A DNA stretch of 40,058 nucleotides from Flavobacteriales bacterium (GTDB taxonomy: Bacteria > Bacteroidota > Bacteroidia > CAIKAF01): contig JAOABX010000023.1 in the NCBI GenBank assembly GCA_026418175.1, forward strand, positions 1 to 40,058, written 5' to 3'. Each line of letters starts with the position of its first letter. Position 1 is the first letter of the stretch. Shown here piece by piece: positions 25,186 through 34,345 of this stretch. A program made the translations under genes and the position numbers. The notes beneath the pieces were generated by a model that saw nothing but the letters and a program-made list of their open reading frames with translations, had not been told where the DNA came from and searched no databases.

Positions 25186-26216
25186 TGTTTTCTCACATAT
25201 TCACCTGCTTTGGCAACTCCTAATTGCAAAGCCTGTTGCCAGGAACGACAGGCATCTTCCCACATAAATAAATTTTCAAGTGCGATTCCTTGATTTAAAT
25301 AAACTAAACCATCTTGTCCATTGATTTCAATTGCTCGCTCTATATCAACTAAAGCTTCTTCAAAACGGCCCAGTTTAATTAAGGTTGCGCCTCGGTTCAC
25401 TAATGCAGGATAATATGTTGCTGAATCATGAAGAGCTTGAGTAAAATATTCAAGTGCTTGGATATAATTTCCTGTTGAAAATAAAAATGCGCCACAACTA
25501 TTTTTAATTACTGGATCATTACCGTATAATACAATGGTGCGTTCATATTGCTTTAGTGCTTTATCAGTTTCATTGGTTGATTCATAAATACGAGCCATCG
25601 AATAGGAGTATTGTGGATTATTGGGTTGAATTTGCATAGCTTTTTTTATGCAAATCACCGCGCTGTCTGATTGATTCAACTTCCAGAAGCAAACCCCCAA
25701 ATCATGCCAAGCAAAAGCATAATCAGGATTGATACGTAATGATTGCTTAATTAGTCTGGAAGCCGGCATATATTCTTCAAGAACACCCAATATTAAACCA
25801 GCCATATAAAAAGGCTCAAAGTATTCCGGATGATATCTACACTCTATTTCAAAGTCTTCATACGCTTCGTGTAAGTCTCCATTTTGTAATCGAATAACTC
25901 CCCGGTAATAATGCGCTTTGGGAAAAAATGGCTGTAGTTGCAACAATTTATCAAAATCAGCTAAGGCTCTCTCCATTTCTTTCATACGAAGCAACAATAA
26001 CCCTCTATTGTAATAGGCTTTATCAAACAATGGATTGACTGTAATGGCTTTATTAAAATATTCCAGTGCTGCCGATTCGTTTTTTTCCTGCCAAAAACGT
26101 AATCCTTCCTGGTAGTATTTCTCACCCTCTGCCAACGATTGAGCCAAAGTGGAAAACTCACCTGCTATATTCAACCAAAAAAATAAAAATAAACCGATTC
26201 CATGAAGCCTTATCAT
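25173..26216 (-). CDS. Exported TPR-repeat protein
   Basis: 347 residues with a signal peptide (about 1-25) and roughly nine tetratricopeptide repeats covering the rest, for example AALEYFNKAITVNPLFDKAY and ALVDIERAIEINGQDG. The last repeat, DACRSWQQALQLG ending in a C-terminal cysteine region, is a common end of such Bacteroidota proteins. TPR arrays bind partner proteins; the overlapping PD40 gene downstream is the obvious candidate partner (inference). Confidence 0.87.
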   Translation of the reverse strand: MIRLHGIGLFLFFWLNIAGEFSTLAQSLAEGEKYYQEGLRFWQEKNESAALEYFNKAITVNPLFDKAYYNRGLLLLRMKEMERALADFDKLLQLQPFFPKAHYYRGVIRLQNGDLHEAYEDFEIECRYHPEYFEPFYMAGLILGVLEEYMPASRLIKQSLRINPDYAFAWHDLGVCFWKLNQSDSAVICIKKAMQIQPNNPQYSYSMARIYESTNETDKALKQYERTIVLYGNDPVIKNSCGAFLFSTGNYIQALEYFTQALHDSATYYPALVNRGATLIKLGRFEEALVDIERAIEINGQDGLVYLNQGIALENLFMWEDACRSWQQALQLGVAKAGEYVRKQCKK

Positions 26217-26251
26217 GGGCCTAAAAATAGGGCATAAAATCGAAAAGGAAG

Positions 26252-26935
26252 TTAATTTTTTAGGTATTTCAATACATTATCACCTTGATGATTGATGATA
26301 ATGTCAAATTTTTTTCGGTCTAGAAAGACATCAAAAGTAAGATAATTGGGGTGATTGGTTTGATGTCGTTCTTCAAATACATCATATCCAAACACATCTA
26401 AAAATACACGATATACTAATTCTGTACAATAAAACTTGGTGGTATCTGCAATATCAAAACTATTATCAAAACCAATTTTGCGGGTAAGGTAATAACGTGC
26501 CCTATCAGCTATTGCATTTCTTTTTTCTTTATCTGCTTTAAAGCGAAGCACTACAATTGTATTTTCAACACTTTCGCCCGTAAAACGGTCCAAGCGCTCA
26601 GTTTGTACTCCATCTATATTACTTAACTCGCTGGAAACTGTATGAATTACGTTCCATGAAACGGAATCCATTTTGACAAGTATGGCACAATGAGAAATTT
26701 GATAGTCAGCTTCGTTCAAATTATTTATAACGCTACTTACAAAACCTTCTCCCCTACGAAGGATAATATCTCCTTCTTCCAACATTAATTTTTCTTCTTT
26801 TGTAAGCCGATAATTGGGATTTGCCTTAATTTCTAACGGGATTTTACGGCCCGTAATCAGGTCATACATACCATATACTGACACAAAAAAAGAAAGGGTT
26901 AAGAACCCGGTAAGTATCTTAACCCTTTTAAGCAT
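26252..26935 (-). CDS. YiiX/YebB-like N1pC/P60-type cysteine hydrolase
   Basis: 227 residues from ATG 26935, which places one hydrophobic helix (about 4-24) at the N-terminus. An upstream ATG at 26983 would overlap the lipoprotein gene and add 16 nonconserved residues. The domain has the permuted papain-like pattern: LEEGDIILRRGEGFVS, then the histidine in YQISHCAIL, then the cysteine in FYCTELVYRVF. These are presumed lipid or peptide amidases anchored in the envelope; the substrate is unknown. A terminator-like hairpin lies within the first codons. Confidence 0.82.
   Translation of the reverse strand: MLKRVKILTGFLTLSFFVSVYGMYDLITGRKIPLEIKANPNYRLTKEEKLMLEEGDIILRRGEGFVSSVINNLNEADYQISHCAILVKMDSVSWNVIHTVSSELSNIDGVQTERLDRFTGESVENTIVVLRFKADKEKRNAIADRARYYLTRKIGFDNSFDIADTTKFYCTELVYRVFLDVFGYDVFEERHQTNHPNYLTFDVFLDRKKFDIIINHQGDNVLKYLKN
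26885..26928 (-). terminator. Intrinsic terminator-like hairpin inside the start of the YiiX-like gene
   Basis: On the minus strand AAAGGGTTAAG (26928-26918) pairs with CTTAACCCTTT (26903-26893) around a 14-nt loop, followed by CTTTTTTT. This is a textbook Rho-independent terminator starting 29 bases after the lipoprotein stop codon, but it also forms codons 3-17 of the YiiX-like protein. Confidence 0.75.
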
Positions 26936-26957
26936 ATAATTTACTATTAAAGAAGAA

Positions 26958-27401
26958 TTATTTTTTCTCTTCAGTAGTAGCATTATCCATTTCAGTTGAC
27001 AAAGTTTCTTCTACTTGAGTAGCAGCAGAGTCTAATCCAGCGCCAAGATCGCCACCACCCATTTCTTTCTTGTCGTTTACAATCCACTTGTCACCTTCTT
27101 TAACCAACTTCAGCTTGCTGCTTCCACCTTCTTTCATACAGCAGAATGAACACTCAGCTTCGTTTTCTTTTACTTCGCACTTTACATCTTTTACTTCAGT
27201 GATTCCAGCATCGCCACCAAAGCCTTTGATGCCATCAATTTTAGCTTTAGTATCTTCATTACCTAAAGCTTTAGCTTTGTCCCACTCCTTGTTTTTAAGA
27301 GCATTCAGATACTCAGTAGCCACTTTTTCAGGACCATTACCTTTTGCACCGCAAGAAGCTAAGAAAGCGATTGCTAGTACACCAAATAGAACTTTTTTCA
27401 T
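26958..27401 (-). CDS. DUF4878-like lipoprotein
   Basis: 147 residues from ATG 27401, which begins MKKVLFGVLAIAFLASCG, a clean lipoprotein signal with lipobox LASC. The frame is open upstream but adds no plausible start. The mature part (KVATEYLNALKNKEWDKAK, then EGDKWIV) follows the DUF4878/SnoaL-like pattern of small envelope lipoproteins. A Cys-x-x-Cys-Cys cluster (ECSFCC) and an acidic tail are notable. A good promoter lies 47 bp upstream. Function unknown. Confidence 0.85.
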   Translation of the reverse strand: MKKVLFGVLAIAFLASCGAKGNGPEKVATEYLNALKNKEWDKAKALGNEDTKAKIDGIKGFGGDAGITEVKDVKCEVKENEAECSFCCMKEGGSSKLKLVKEGDKWIVNDKKEMGGGDLGAGLDSAATQVEETLSTEMDNATTEEKK

Positions 27402-27447
27402 AATTGTTAAGTTTTTGTAATTAGTTAATTTTTTGTTAAAGCGAGGC

Positions 27448-27481
27448 AAAGTAACGCATTATTTTTCAATCTGACAAAAAT
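27448..27481 (-). promoter_or_regulatory. Promoter of the DUF4878-like lipoprotein gene
   Basis: On the minus strand TTTTTG (27481-27476), a 20-nt spacer, then TTACTTTG (27455-27448): the best match to the Bacteroidota -33 TTTG / -7 TAnnTTTG layout in the window. The leader would be about 40 nt and A/T-rich. Confidence 0.7.
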
Positions 27482-27537
27482 TTAAACCCAAATAGCTTAT
27501 AAAATTTAACATTTTTTTTTTCAAGTTACGTTTAATA

Positions 27538-28188
27538 TCACCTTTTACTAATAGTAAAATCAGGTTCTTCGCCTTTTATCAACCGCTTGATATTAGAGCG
27601 ATGTGTATAAAAAACCAGGATAGGATATATTAACACTAGCAGGTTATCTATGAATTGCCAGGGATTATGTATAATTATGAATGCCACTGTAAAAGCAATG
27701 CTGGCAACCAGCGAACCAGCAGATACTTTTCTGGTAATAACAAAAACCAACATGAACGTTGCAACACAAATTCCGGCTATAGCAGGATCAATTCCCAAAA
27801 TTACACCGAATAAAGTAGCCACACCTTTTCCTCCTTTAAATTTTTCGTAGATAGGATAAATATGACCAAGGGCTGCACCCAACCCTAGCAAAAGTTGGTA
27901 ATTATCTAAAAAAGCAATGCGTGGTATCAGATCAAGTGAAAAAATACGGGTAAAAATTACAGGTAATAAAACTGCTAACGTGCCTTTTCCAATATCTATT
28001 AACAACACGATGATGCCAGCTGCTTTTCCAAAAACGCGAAACGTATTGGTAGCTCCTGCATTTCCACTACCGATGGTACGAACGTCTTTTTTGAAAAAAA
28101 CTTTTCCTAACCAAATTGAAGAAGATATAGCTCCAATAAGGTACGCTAACAAGAGGTATATATAAATGTAATAATTGGTTACCAGCAT
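27538..28188 (-). CDS. plsY: Acyl-phosphate:glycerol-3-phosphate acyltransferase PlsY
   Basis: 216 residues with five membrane helices. The three PlsY motifs are visible: GSGNAGATNTFR (from about residue 40), GHIYPIYEKFKGGKGVAT, and a later loop near the C-terminus. It transfers the acyl chain from acyl phosphate to glycerol-3-phosphate, the first step of phospholipid synthesis, in the inner membrane. It starts 2 bp after the giant exported protein gene, so it belongs to the tpiA-prmA transcript. Confidence 0.95.
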   Translation of the reverse strand: MLVTNYYIYIYLLLAYLIGAISSSIWLGKVFFKKDVRTIGSGNAGATNTFRVFGKAAGIIVLLIDIGKGTLAVLLPVIFTRIFSLDLIPRIAFLDNYQLLLGLGAALGHIYPIYEKFKGGKGVATLFGVILGIDPAIAGICVATFMLVFVITRKVSAGSLVASIAFTVAFIIIHNPWQFIDNLLVLIYPILVFYTHRSNIKRLIKGEEPDFTISKR

Positions 28189-28190
28189 AA

Positions 28191-31100
28191 TTATTCCTTA
28201 TTTTCAAACATTTCTTTAAACTTATCAACTCTTCGCTGCGTACCTGGAGTAATTTGATATATCGGAAGCCCCTCTTGTTGAAATTGACGTTTATTACTTT
28301 CAAGACTACTAAGCAGTTCATTCAATTCTTTAATACCCGAATAAAACTGCATAACATTATTTCGATAATGGAAGTAATACCAATTAATATCATCAAACTC
28401 TAAGTAAATAGTAATAATATCACCGCTACTTTTTCTATTCAGTTCAATTTTTGCATTAGCTGATTTATTTACCTGATTTCCATTAAATATTAATACACCA
28501 ACCGGACCACTATAAAGTAATGAACGTTGTTTTTTATCCCATTTTAAATTTACATCGGTAAGCACCAAGGTTTTATCCAGCTCTTTTGGAATTTTTTTGA
28601 ACTTTCCTTCACTATTCAGGTTGCTGAATATTTTTTCAGCACGTGCACTATCAAGTAGCTCTACAATGGCTTTGCGGGTTTTTTCATCACTTAGGCTTGC
28701 ACCGCTGGTGCCTGCGAACTTAAACCTATCCTCCATAAATTTAAACATGGATACATCCATTTTAAAATTCACAGTAAGTAAGATATTCATTATGATGTTA
28801 TCATCAGCAGGTTCATGTACAATAGTACCTGCACATTTTAACGATACCTGGCCTAGCTTGGAACCAAGATCCATCTGGCCTTCACCATAAGAACTGCAAT
28901 TAGAGGCATTAAAGGCCAAATAATTACCCGGTAATTCTTTGTCCTGCAATTTTTCTTTTCTGGATATTCTGAATTCCTGACTTCGCTTATCAAAATGTAA
29001 ATATCCATATACATTCAACACATCATAATCGCTGTAGCGAATTTTAGAAGCTAATACTGCCGGATAAATTCCAGTTGAATCAGATGCAAATAAGAATCCG
29101 TTGTAAATCTTATTATTCTCATCATTTTCAGGTTCTTTAGGAATAGGTATCATAATATTATTGGGGTCAATTTCATTTTCAAACTTCACCCACTGGTTTT
29201 TCATATTCTTACACGGATGATTGATTTTGGTGTATCCTCTAAAGGTTAGGAAACGATTGGTTCCATATAAGTTTACACGCCCTTTGAATCCAAAATGTGG
29301 ACTTAATTGAAAATCAGATATTTGCTCTACCTGTCCCTCTCCAATGGTAATATACTTATCATCCACATCTAGTTGAGTTAAGCGTATTACTTGGGCTGTT
29401 CCAATTTCATCCACATAGGTATAATCGGCCGAACCTGAGTATTTCTTACTTGTATATACTGTTACATCAGCGTTTTTCAGCACATGAATTTTATCAGTTT
29501 TACCAACCCAAATTTCAGCACCTTGAAAAGGATCGAGTTTTCCTCCTCTTCGAATTGTTATTTTATTGTCGGACGGAAATATCCGGCTATCCGCTACATC
29601 AATATACTTTACATTTTCACAGTAAATAGTTTTACCAGCAGTTAAAAATCTGGCATTGGGAGCCACAAATGAAAGCGAATCAAGTCTTGGATCTGTAGAT
29701 ACAAACAACGCTCCTTTTAATCCTAACTCATCAATCATACTGCTATTCATATCCACTTTGCCTTGATCCATGTACCATTCAATTTCTTCAATATATGCTT
29801 TAAACTTATTAATTGGGAAATCAACAAACGATTTTTTATCATTCGTTTTTAAGGATGCTTTTCGTTCAATGTAAGTAACATTGCCTCTCACATTATCTGT
29901 TCTCATGGCTACTTGCAATGTATCAGACGCATCAAGCTGTTCGGTATTTTTCAGTATAAATTTCATTGTATCTGCCTTGAAATCGTCTGTTTTAAATCTA
30001 AATATCTTTGAATCAAAGTCTGCATTTTTTTGACTTAATACCCCATCCCCTTGTAAACCAGAAGGCGTTAAGGTTAACTTACCTTTCATCACACTTTGGC
30101 CTTCATACATCTCAAAGGCATTACCAGTTTCTTTTACTTCAAATTTTTCTTTTTTGGGTTGCCAGTGTATATACACATCTTTTGCTTTTACATCGGGTGT
30201 TTCAATTCCACCTTTGGTTTTCTTAATTCCAAATTTGTATGCCATGGCATTGGTAGAATCCGGGTAAAACTTAAAATCCCTTGACCACGCCTGTGACGTT
30301 AGATAGTCTAATTTTCCGGCTCCTCGTAAGCCTTTGTGAGATAATGTAAGTGTATCATAATACTTCCCTTTACCGCCATAAATATCCAATCCTTCATTGC
30401 TAATTTGTTTAAAAAAACCTAAGGAATAATCTTCCATTACTTTTAGTTCTTCCCTTAGATCTTGAAAAATTCCATCCGACACAAATGTTCCTTTATATCG
30501 AAGCGAAGTTGTATGAAACCTATCCAATGTATCCGTCCTAAATGGATCTAATGCAAAATAAAAACGATCCTTTTTATAGACCCCTTTTTCTACTGAGGGA
30601 TATTCATAAAATACATAAGATGTTTTATTGCTGATTAATGAAGGATATTGAGGAAAATCCTTCGATTTTAATCCAGATTTATTCCCCGGATGATCAACAA
30701 GTAATTCTCCGCTCAGGTCTTGTATTATACTTTTTACATTGACTGTATCATATACTCCATATTCATTCTTTTTAAAAGCATTCACTACAAACTCTACTTT
30801 CTGTACATCCTTTAATTTGAATTTAAAATCCTTGTACAAAAAATTAAAATTACTACCGTGTATGGCCGCTTTGCCGGCGGCTATAACCCCGTTAAATTTA
30901 AAATCCAGGTCTTTTAAAATAGTTACTTCACGTTGATATGGTAATATTTCAACCATTTGAGAATCACTGATAGCAACCCGGTTTACACCTTTTAAGTCTA
31001 ATCGAAAATCCATTAAACTTAATTTTCCAATCTCTTCGTTCTTACCCACTTTTGATTCAAATTCAATAATATCATAATCTGTTCTTCGGGCAGATGAATT

Positions 31101-32666
31101 TATCATGTGATAAAATCTGTCATTTATAAATCCTGTTTCTGTATCTATATTATATGCTATTAAACCTTCAATGGCAAATCGCATAAGCAACTGACGAGCC
31201 GAAGTTAAATCTGCTTTAATGTATTTGGCATAATCAATCGCTTTAAATGATTTTTGATTGTTATTTTTTTCTCTTAAAAATAAATTTAATTTAACCAGCG
31301 GATGTTGTTCATCAAGCCCTTGCATTCGTTGATATTCTACATCGTTGAAATAGTTAAAAGATCTGAACCTACCAATTCCTTGAGCACTGGCTAATGTAGT
31401 GGAAAGACGCATTAAAGGCTCATTAAGCTTCCAATAAACAGCATCTACAAACCATTGAAGTTTATGAAAAGTATCATAAAAAGGAGATTGTATTGTCCCT
31501 TCTCCAATTCTGAATAAATTTACTTCTCTTTTTTCTTTTAAAAACTTAAATTCTAATCCAGGATGATAAATACTATCATTTTCGCCTATATATATAACAA
31601 TTGCTGCACGAATGGATGAAATTTTATCATCATCAATCATAAAATTTTTTGAAGATGCTTTCAAAAATATTTTTCCATCTTTTTTAAAAGCAAACTGAGC
31701 CAAATTAATACTATCCCCTTTGCCTATAAATTTATTTCCATGGAATGAAAAACCTCCAACATAATCCACATCCGGTACAATGTTTTGAATTGGAAATATT
31801 TTTACATACGAATCAAATTTTGGATACTTGTAATCTACACCCTCTACCTGATTTGTGAGTTTTTCTTCTAGCCTTCCCATCATTGGGGCATTTGTATAAT
31901 TTGTATTTACAAAGAATACAGAATCGGCCGAAAAGGTTGAACGTTTTACTGAAATTTGATAATGATTTAGATCAGCATACACTTCATTTTTGGGAATACG
32001 AAGGCGTGTCCAATAAACTCTTCCTCCTTTGCCATAGAAAATTTCATCCTGGGGATAATATATTCCGCTTGTATTTTCGATTAAAGTAGAATCATCTTTT
32101 CCAATACATTTAAGATTAATAGAAGAATATTTGATAACTACCTTTTCATCTTCAAATCCAAAATTCCAGGCATTGCTTTCGGTAAACCAAGTGTGCCCTG
32201 TTGATTTATACAGTGCATTATACTTAAATAAATCTGAAGATGCTTCCAAATAATTGACCAGATAGTTTCCGCTTTTCTTTTTAATCATCCATAACAGCCC
32301 TTTTTCCCAGATATCAAATTGAGGTTTGGGCTTTTGGCAATGATAAAAATCCATCACAGCCTGTATATAGGGTTTGAAATGGGTTCCTGCAAGGAACTTT
32401 TTTCGCTTCATTTCATTACAAAATCCTATGACCTGATTTTTGTACACATCAAACGGGCCTTCTTTCCAAACTGTTTCAAATTCTTTCATAAAGTCTTTCA
32501 TTTCCTTGCTGTTTTGCCCTTCCATCATAAACTTTTCAAATACATCAAAAAACTGTGTTGGGTCAGAAGGAAAATCTTGTGCCATCACATTGGAGATTCC
32601 CCATGCAAATAGCATGAAGAAAATACCCCATTTCAAACCATTTTTTTTAAAATAAGTAATACCCAT
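28191..32666 (-). CDS. Giant exported protein of unknown function
   Basis: 1491 residues that I do not recognise. The N-terminus GITYFKKNGLKWGIFFMLFAWGISNVMAQ-like region is a signal peptide (cut after about residue 30); an internal ATG at 32615 is a less likely start because it drops the basic part. The rest is hydrophilic and predicted beta-rich, without membrane helices, cysteine clusters or a T9SS tail. Two segments about 90 residues apart (near 772 and 862) share LTL-x-x-x-GL-x-G-x-G-x-L, suggesting an internally repeated beta-structure. It overlaps prmA by 34 bp and precedes plsY by 2 bp, so it is firmly within a core-gene operon. An envelope role is inferred from the signal peptide only. 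Confidence 0.88.
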   Translation of the reverse strand: MGITYFKKNGLKWGIFFMLFAWGISNVMAQDFPSDPTQFFDVFEKFMMEGQNSKEMKDFMKEFETVWKEGPFDVYKNQVIGFCNEMKRKKFLAGTHFKPYIQAVMDFYHCQKPKPQFDIWEKGLLWMIKKKSGNYLVNYLEASSDLFKYNALYKSTGHTWFTESNAWNFGFEDEKVVIKYSSINLKCIGKDDSTLIENTSGIYYPQDEIFYGKGGRVYWTRLRIPKNEVYADLNHYQISVKRSTFSADSVFFVNTNYTNAPMMGRLEEKLTNQVEGVDYKYPKFDSYVKIFPIQNIVPDVDYVGGFSFHGNKFIGKGDSINLAQFAFKKDGKIFLKASSKNFMIDDDKISSIRAAIVIYIGENDSIYHPGLEFKFLKEKREVNLFRIGEGTIQSPFYDTFHKLQWFVDAVYWKLNEPLMRLSTTLASAQGIGRFRSFNYFNDVEYQRMQGLDEQHPLVKLNLFLREKNNNQKSFKAIDYAKYIKADLTSARQLLMRFAIEGLIAYNIDTETGFINDRFYHMINSSARRTDYDIIEFESKVGKNEEIGKLSLMDFRLDLKGVNRVAISDSQMVEILPYQREVTILKDLDFKFNGVIAAGKAAIHGSNFNFLYKDFKFKLKDVQKVEFVVNAFKKNEYGVYDTVNVKSIIQDLSGELLVDHPGNKSGLKSKDFPQYPSLISNKTSYVFYEYPSVEKGVYKKDRFYFALDPFRTDTLDRFHTTSLRYKGTFVSDGIFQDLREELKVMEDYSLGFFKQISNEGLDIYGGKGKYYDTLTLSHKGLRGAGKLDYLTSQAWSRDFKFYPDSTNAMAYKFGIKKTKGGIETPDVKAKDVYIHWQPKKEKFEVKETGNAFEMYEGQSVMKGKLTLTPSGLQGDGVLSQKNADFDSKIFRFKTDDFKADTMKFILKNTEQLDASDTLQVAMRTDNVRGNVTYIERKASLKTNDKKSFVDFPINKFKAYIEEIEWYMDQGKVDMNSSMIDELGLKGALFVSTDPRLDSLSFVAPNARFLTAGKTIYCENVKYIDVADSRIFPSDNKITIRRGGKLDPFQGAEIWVGKTDKIHVLKNADVTVYTSKKYSGSADYTYVDEIGTAQVIRLTQLDVDDKYITIGEGQVEQISDFQLSPHFGFKGRVNLYGTNRFLTFRGYTKINHPCKNMKNQWVKFENEIDPNNIMIPIPKEPENDENNKIYNGFLFASDSTGIYPAVLASKIRYSDYDVLNVYGYLHFDKRSQEFRISRKEKLQDKELPGNYLAFNASNCSSYGEGQMDLGSKLGQVSLKCAGTIVHEPADDNIIMNILLTVNFKMDVSMFKFMEDRFKFAGTSGASLSDEKTRKAIVELLDSARAEKIFSNLNSEGKFKKIPKELDKTLVLTDVNLKWDKKQRSLLYSGPVGVLIFNGNQVNKSANAKIELNRKSSGDIITIYLEFDDINWYYFHYRNNVMQFYSGIKELNELLSSLESNKRQFQQEGLPIYQITPGTQRRVDKFKEMFENKE

Positions 32667-33472
32667 GGCGCCAATATTTTTTCTTTAATGAAACGAAAAT
32701 TATATTCTTCAGCGTATTTAATCACAACATCTTTGTCGTGCTCCATGATACCACTTAACCACAAATGTGTACCGTTATCTGAAAGACGATCGTAAAGAGG
32801 CATTTGCTCAAGCAACACATTTCGCTGAATATTTGCAATGATAAGTTCGTAAGTTCTATCCAGCTTAAATTCATCCAGCAAAAATACCGATACTTGACTA
32901 CACTGATTAAGTGAAATGTTTTCAATACTGTTTTCTACACATTGTGAATCAACATCCACTGCATCTACCTTAGCAGCTCCCAGTTTTTCAGCCAATATAC
33001 CTAAAACAGAAGTACCACATCCCATATCAAGTACCTTCAAACCCACCGGTGGTTGAACAACAAGTTCTTCTAAAATCAGGCGGGTAGTGGCATGATGGCC
33101 TGTACCAAACGACATTTTGGGTTGAATTACCAATTCATAAGCAAATGAAGGGTCAGGGGGGTGAAACAAAGCACGTACACGAACTTGTTTGTTAATTTCA
33201 ACGGGTTGAAAGGCAGACTCCCACGCTTCGTTCCAGTTCTGATGAGGAATTATTTCCCTTGATACCTTGGCAATCTGAGAATGATGTAACAACTGATGAT
33301 ACAATTCCTGATTATCTAACTCTTGCTGAATGTATCCGATTAGCCCATTTTCAATTTGTTCAAAACTCTCAAAAGGCAAATCTTGTAATTCAGCCAATAA
33401 CATGTCAGAGGTTTCTTCTGCTGACAAACCTTGCTTTACTCTAGGTATAAGGGTATAAGCTACATAGTTCAT
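32633..33472 (-). CDS. prmA: Ribosomal protein L11 methyltransferase
   Basis: 279 residues, typical of PrmA. FGTGHHATTRL (about 122-132) and the SAM motif VLDMGCGTSVLGILAEKLGA identify it, with IANIQRNVL holding the NPPY-like position. It trimethylates ribosomal protein L11. The start overlaps the tpiA stop by four bases (ATGA), and the tail overlaps the next gene by 34 bp. The glycine usual after GCGT is Ser here. Confidence 0.93.
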   Translation of the reverse strand: MNYVAYTLIPRVKQGLSAEETSDMLLAELQDLPFESFEQIENGLIGYIQQELDNQELYHQLLHHSQIAKVSREIIPHQNWNEAWESAFQPVEINKQVRVRALFHPPDPSFAYELVIQPKMSFGTGHHATTRLILEELVVQPPVGLKVLDMGCGTSVLGILAEKLGAAKVDAVDVDSQCVENSIENISLNQCSQVSVFLLDEFKLDRTYELIIANIQRNVLLEQMPLYDRLSDNGTHLWLSGIMEHDKDVVIKYAEEYNFRFIKEKILAPWVLLILKKMV

Positions 33473-34227
33473 TCGGCAGCATGAATGATAGTAACAAAAT
33501 CCAAAGCATTCAAAGAAGCTCCTCCAACTAATCCGCCATCTATGTCCGGTTTATTAAATAAGTCTTTGGCATTATCAGGCTTTACACTTCCACCATATAC
33601 TATTCGCACACGAGCTGCTACTCCATCACCGTATTTCTGCTTTATAAGTTCACGAATAAATGCATGTACTTCCTGCGCTTGATCTGGAGTTGCTGTTTGC
33701 CCGGTACCAATGGCCCAAACAGGTTCATACGCAATTGCAACCTGATTCATTTGTGTAGCATCGAGATGAAACAAAGATTCTTCTAACTGCTTTCGGATTA
33801 CTTCCCTGAAATTACCTTCCATTCGTTGATCCAAGGTTTCTCCGCAGCAAAACATAACAAGCAATTGTTGAGATAATGCTTGATCTACTTTTTGTTTTAA
33901 TATGGTATGATTTTCATGATAATATTGCCTGCGTTCAGAATGACCCACCAATACCCACGATACATCAATGGAACGAAGCATAAACGCAGCTACTTCACCT
34001 GTAAAAGCACCTTTTTCATGATTGCTACAATTTTGTGCACCTACACTAAAAAAAGGAGAAACTGAAACTTCCTTTTGAAGGGTAGTCAAATGAACAAACG
34101 GAGCAAAAAAAATTACTTCCCGGTGTTCATTAGCATGAGCTGTTTCCATCACTTGCCGAGCTAAAGTCAACCCTTCATCGGGGGTTGTATGCATTTTCCA
34201 GTTACCCGCTACAATTTTTTTTCTCAT
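33469..34227 (-). CDS. tpiA: Triosephosphate isomerase
   Basis: 252 residues. Catalytic residues are at Lys11 (GNWKM), His96 (VGHSERR) and Glu168 (AYEPVWAIGTG); the phosphate loop YGGSV and GGLVGGASL are present. It interconverts dihydroxyacetone phosphate and glyceraldehyde 3-phosphate in glycolysis. It is the first gene of the tpiA-prmA-unknown-plsY run. No clear promoter was found in the 118-bp gap shared with the divergent thioesterase gene. Confidence 0.97.
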   Translation of the reverse strand: MRKKIVAGNWKMHTTPDEGLTLARQVMETAHANEHREVIFFAPFVHLTTLQKEVSVSPFFSVGAQNCSNHEKGAFTGEVAAFMLRSIDVSWVLVGHSERRQYYHENHTILKQKVDQALSQQLLVMFCCGETLDQRMEGNFREVIRKQLEESLFHLDATQMNQVAIAYEPVWAIGTGQTATPDQAQEVHAFIRELIKQKYGDGVAARVRIVYGGSVKPDNAKDLFNKPDIDGGLVGGASLNALDFVTIIHAAE

Positions 34228-34345
34228 TATTAAATATGCATTTATTTACAATAATAAGGAATTAGGCTGAAATTGAATTAAAAACCGCTACAGTAAAACT
34301 TTATAAGCCACAGATTTTTGTAATTTCACGCAAAACTTAGGCTTT

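Noticed and set aside
26936-26983. Upstream ATG for the YiiX-like gene at 26983
   Set aside because: It overlaps the lipoprotein gene by 26 bp and the extra residues precede the hydrophobic helix without adding a recognisable signal.
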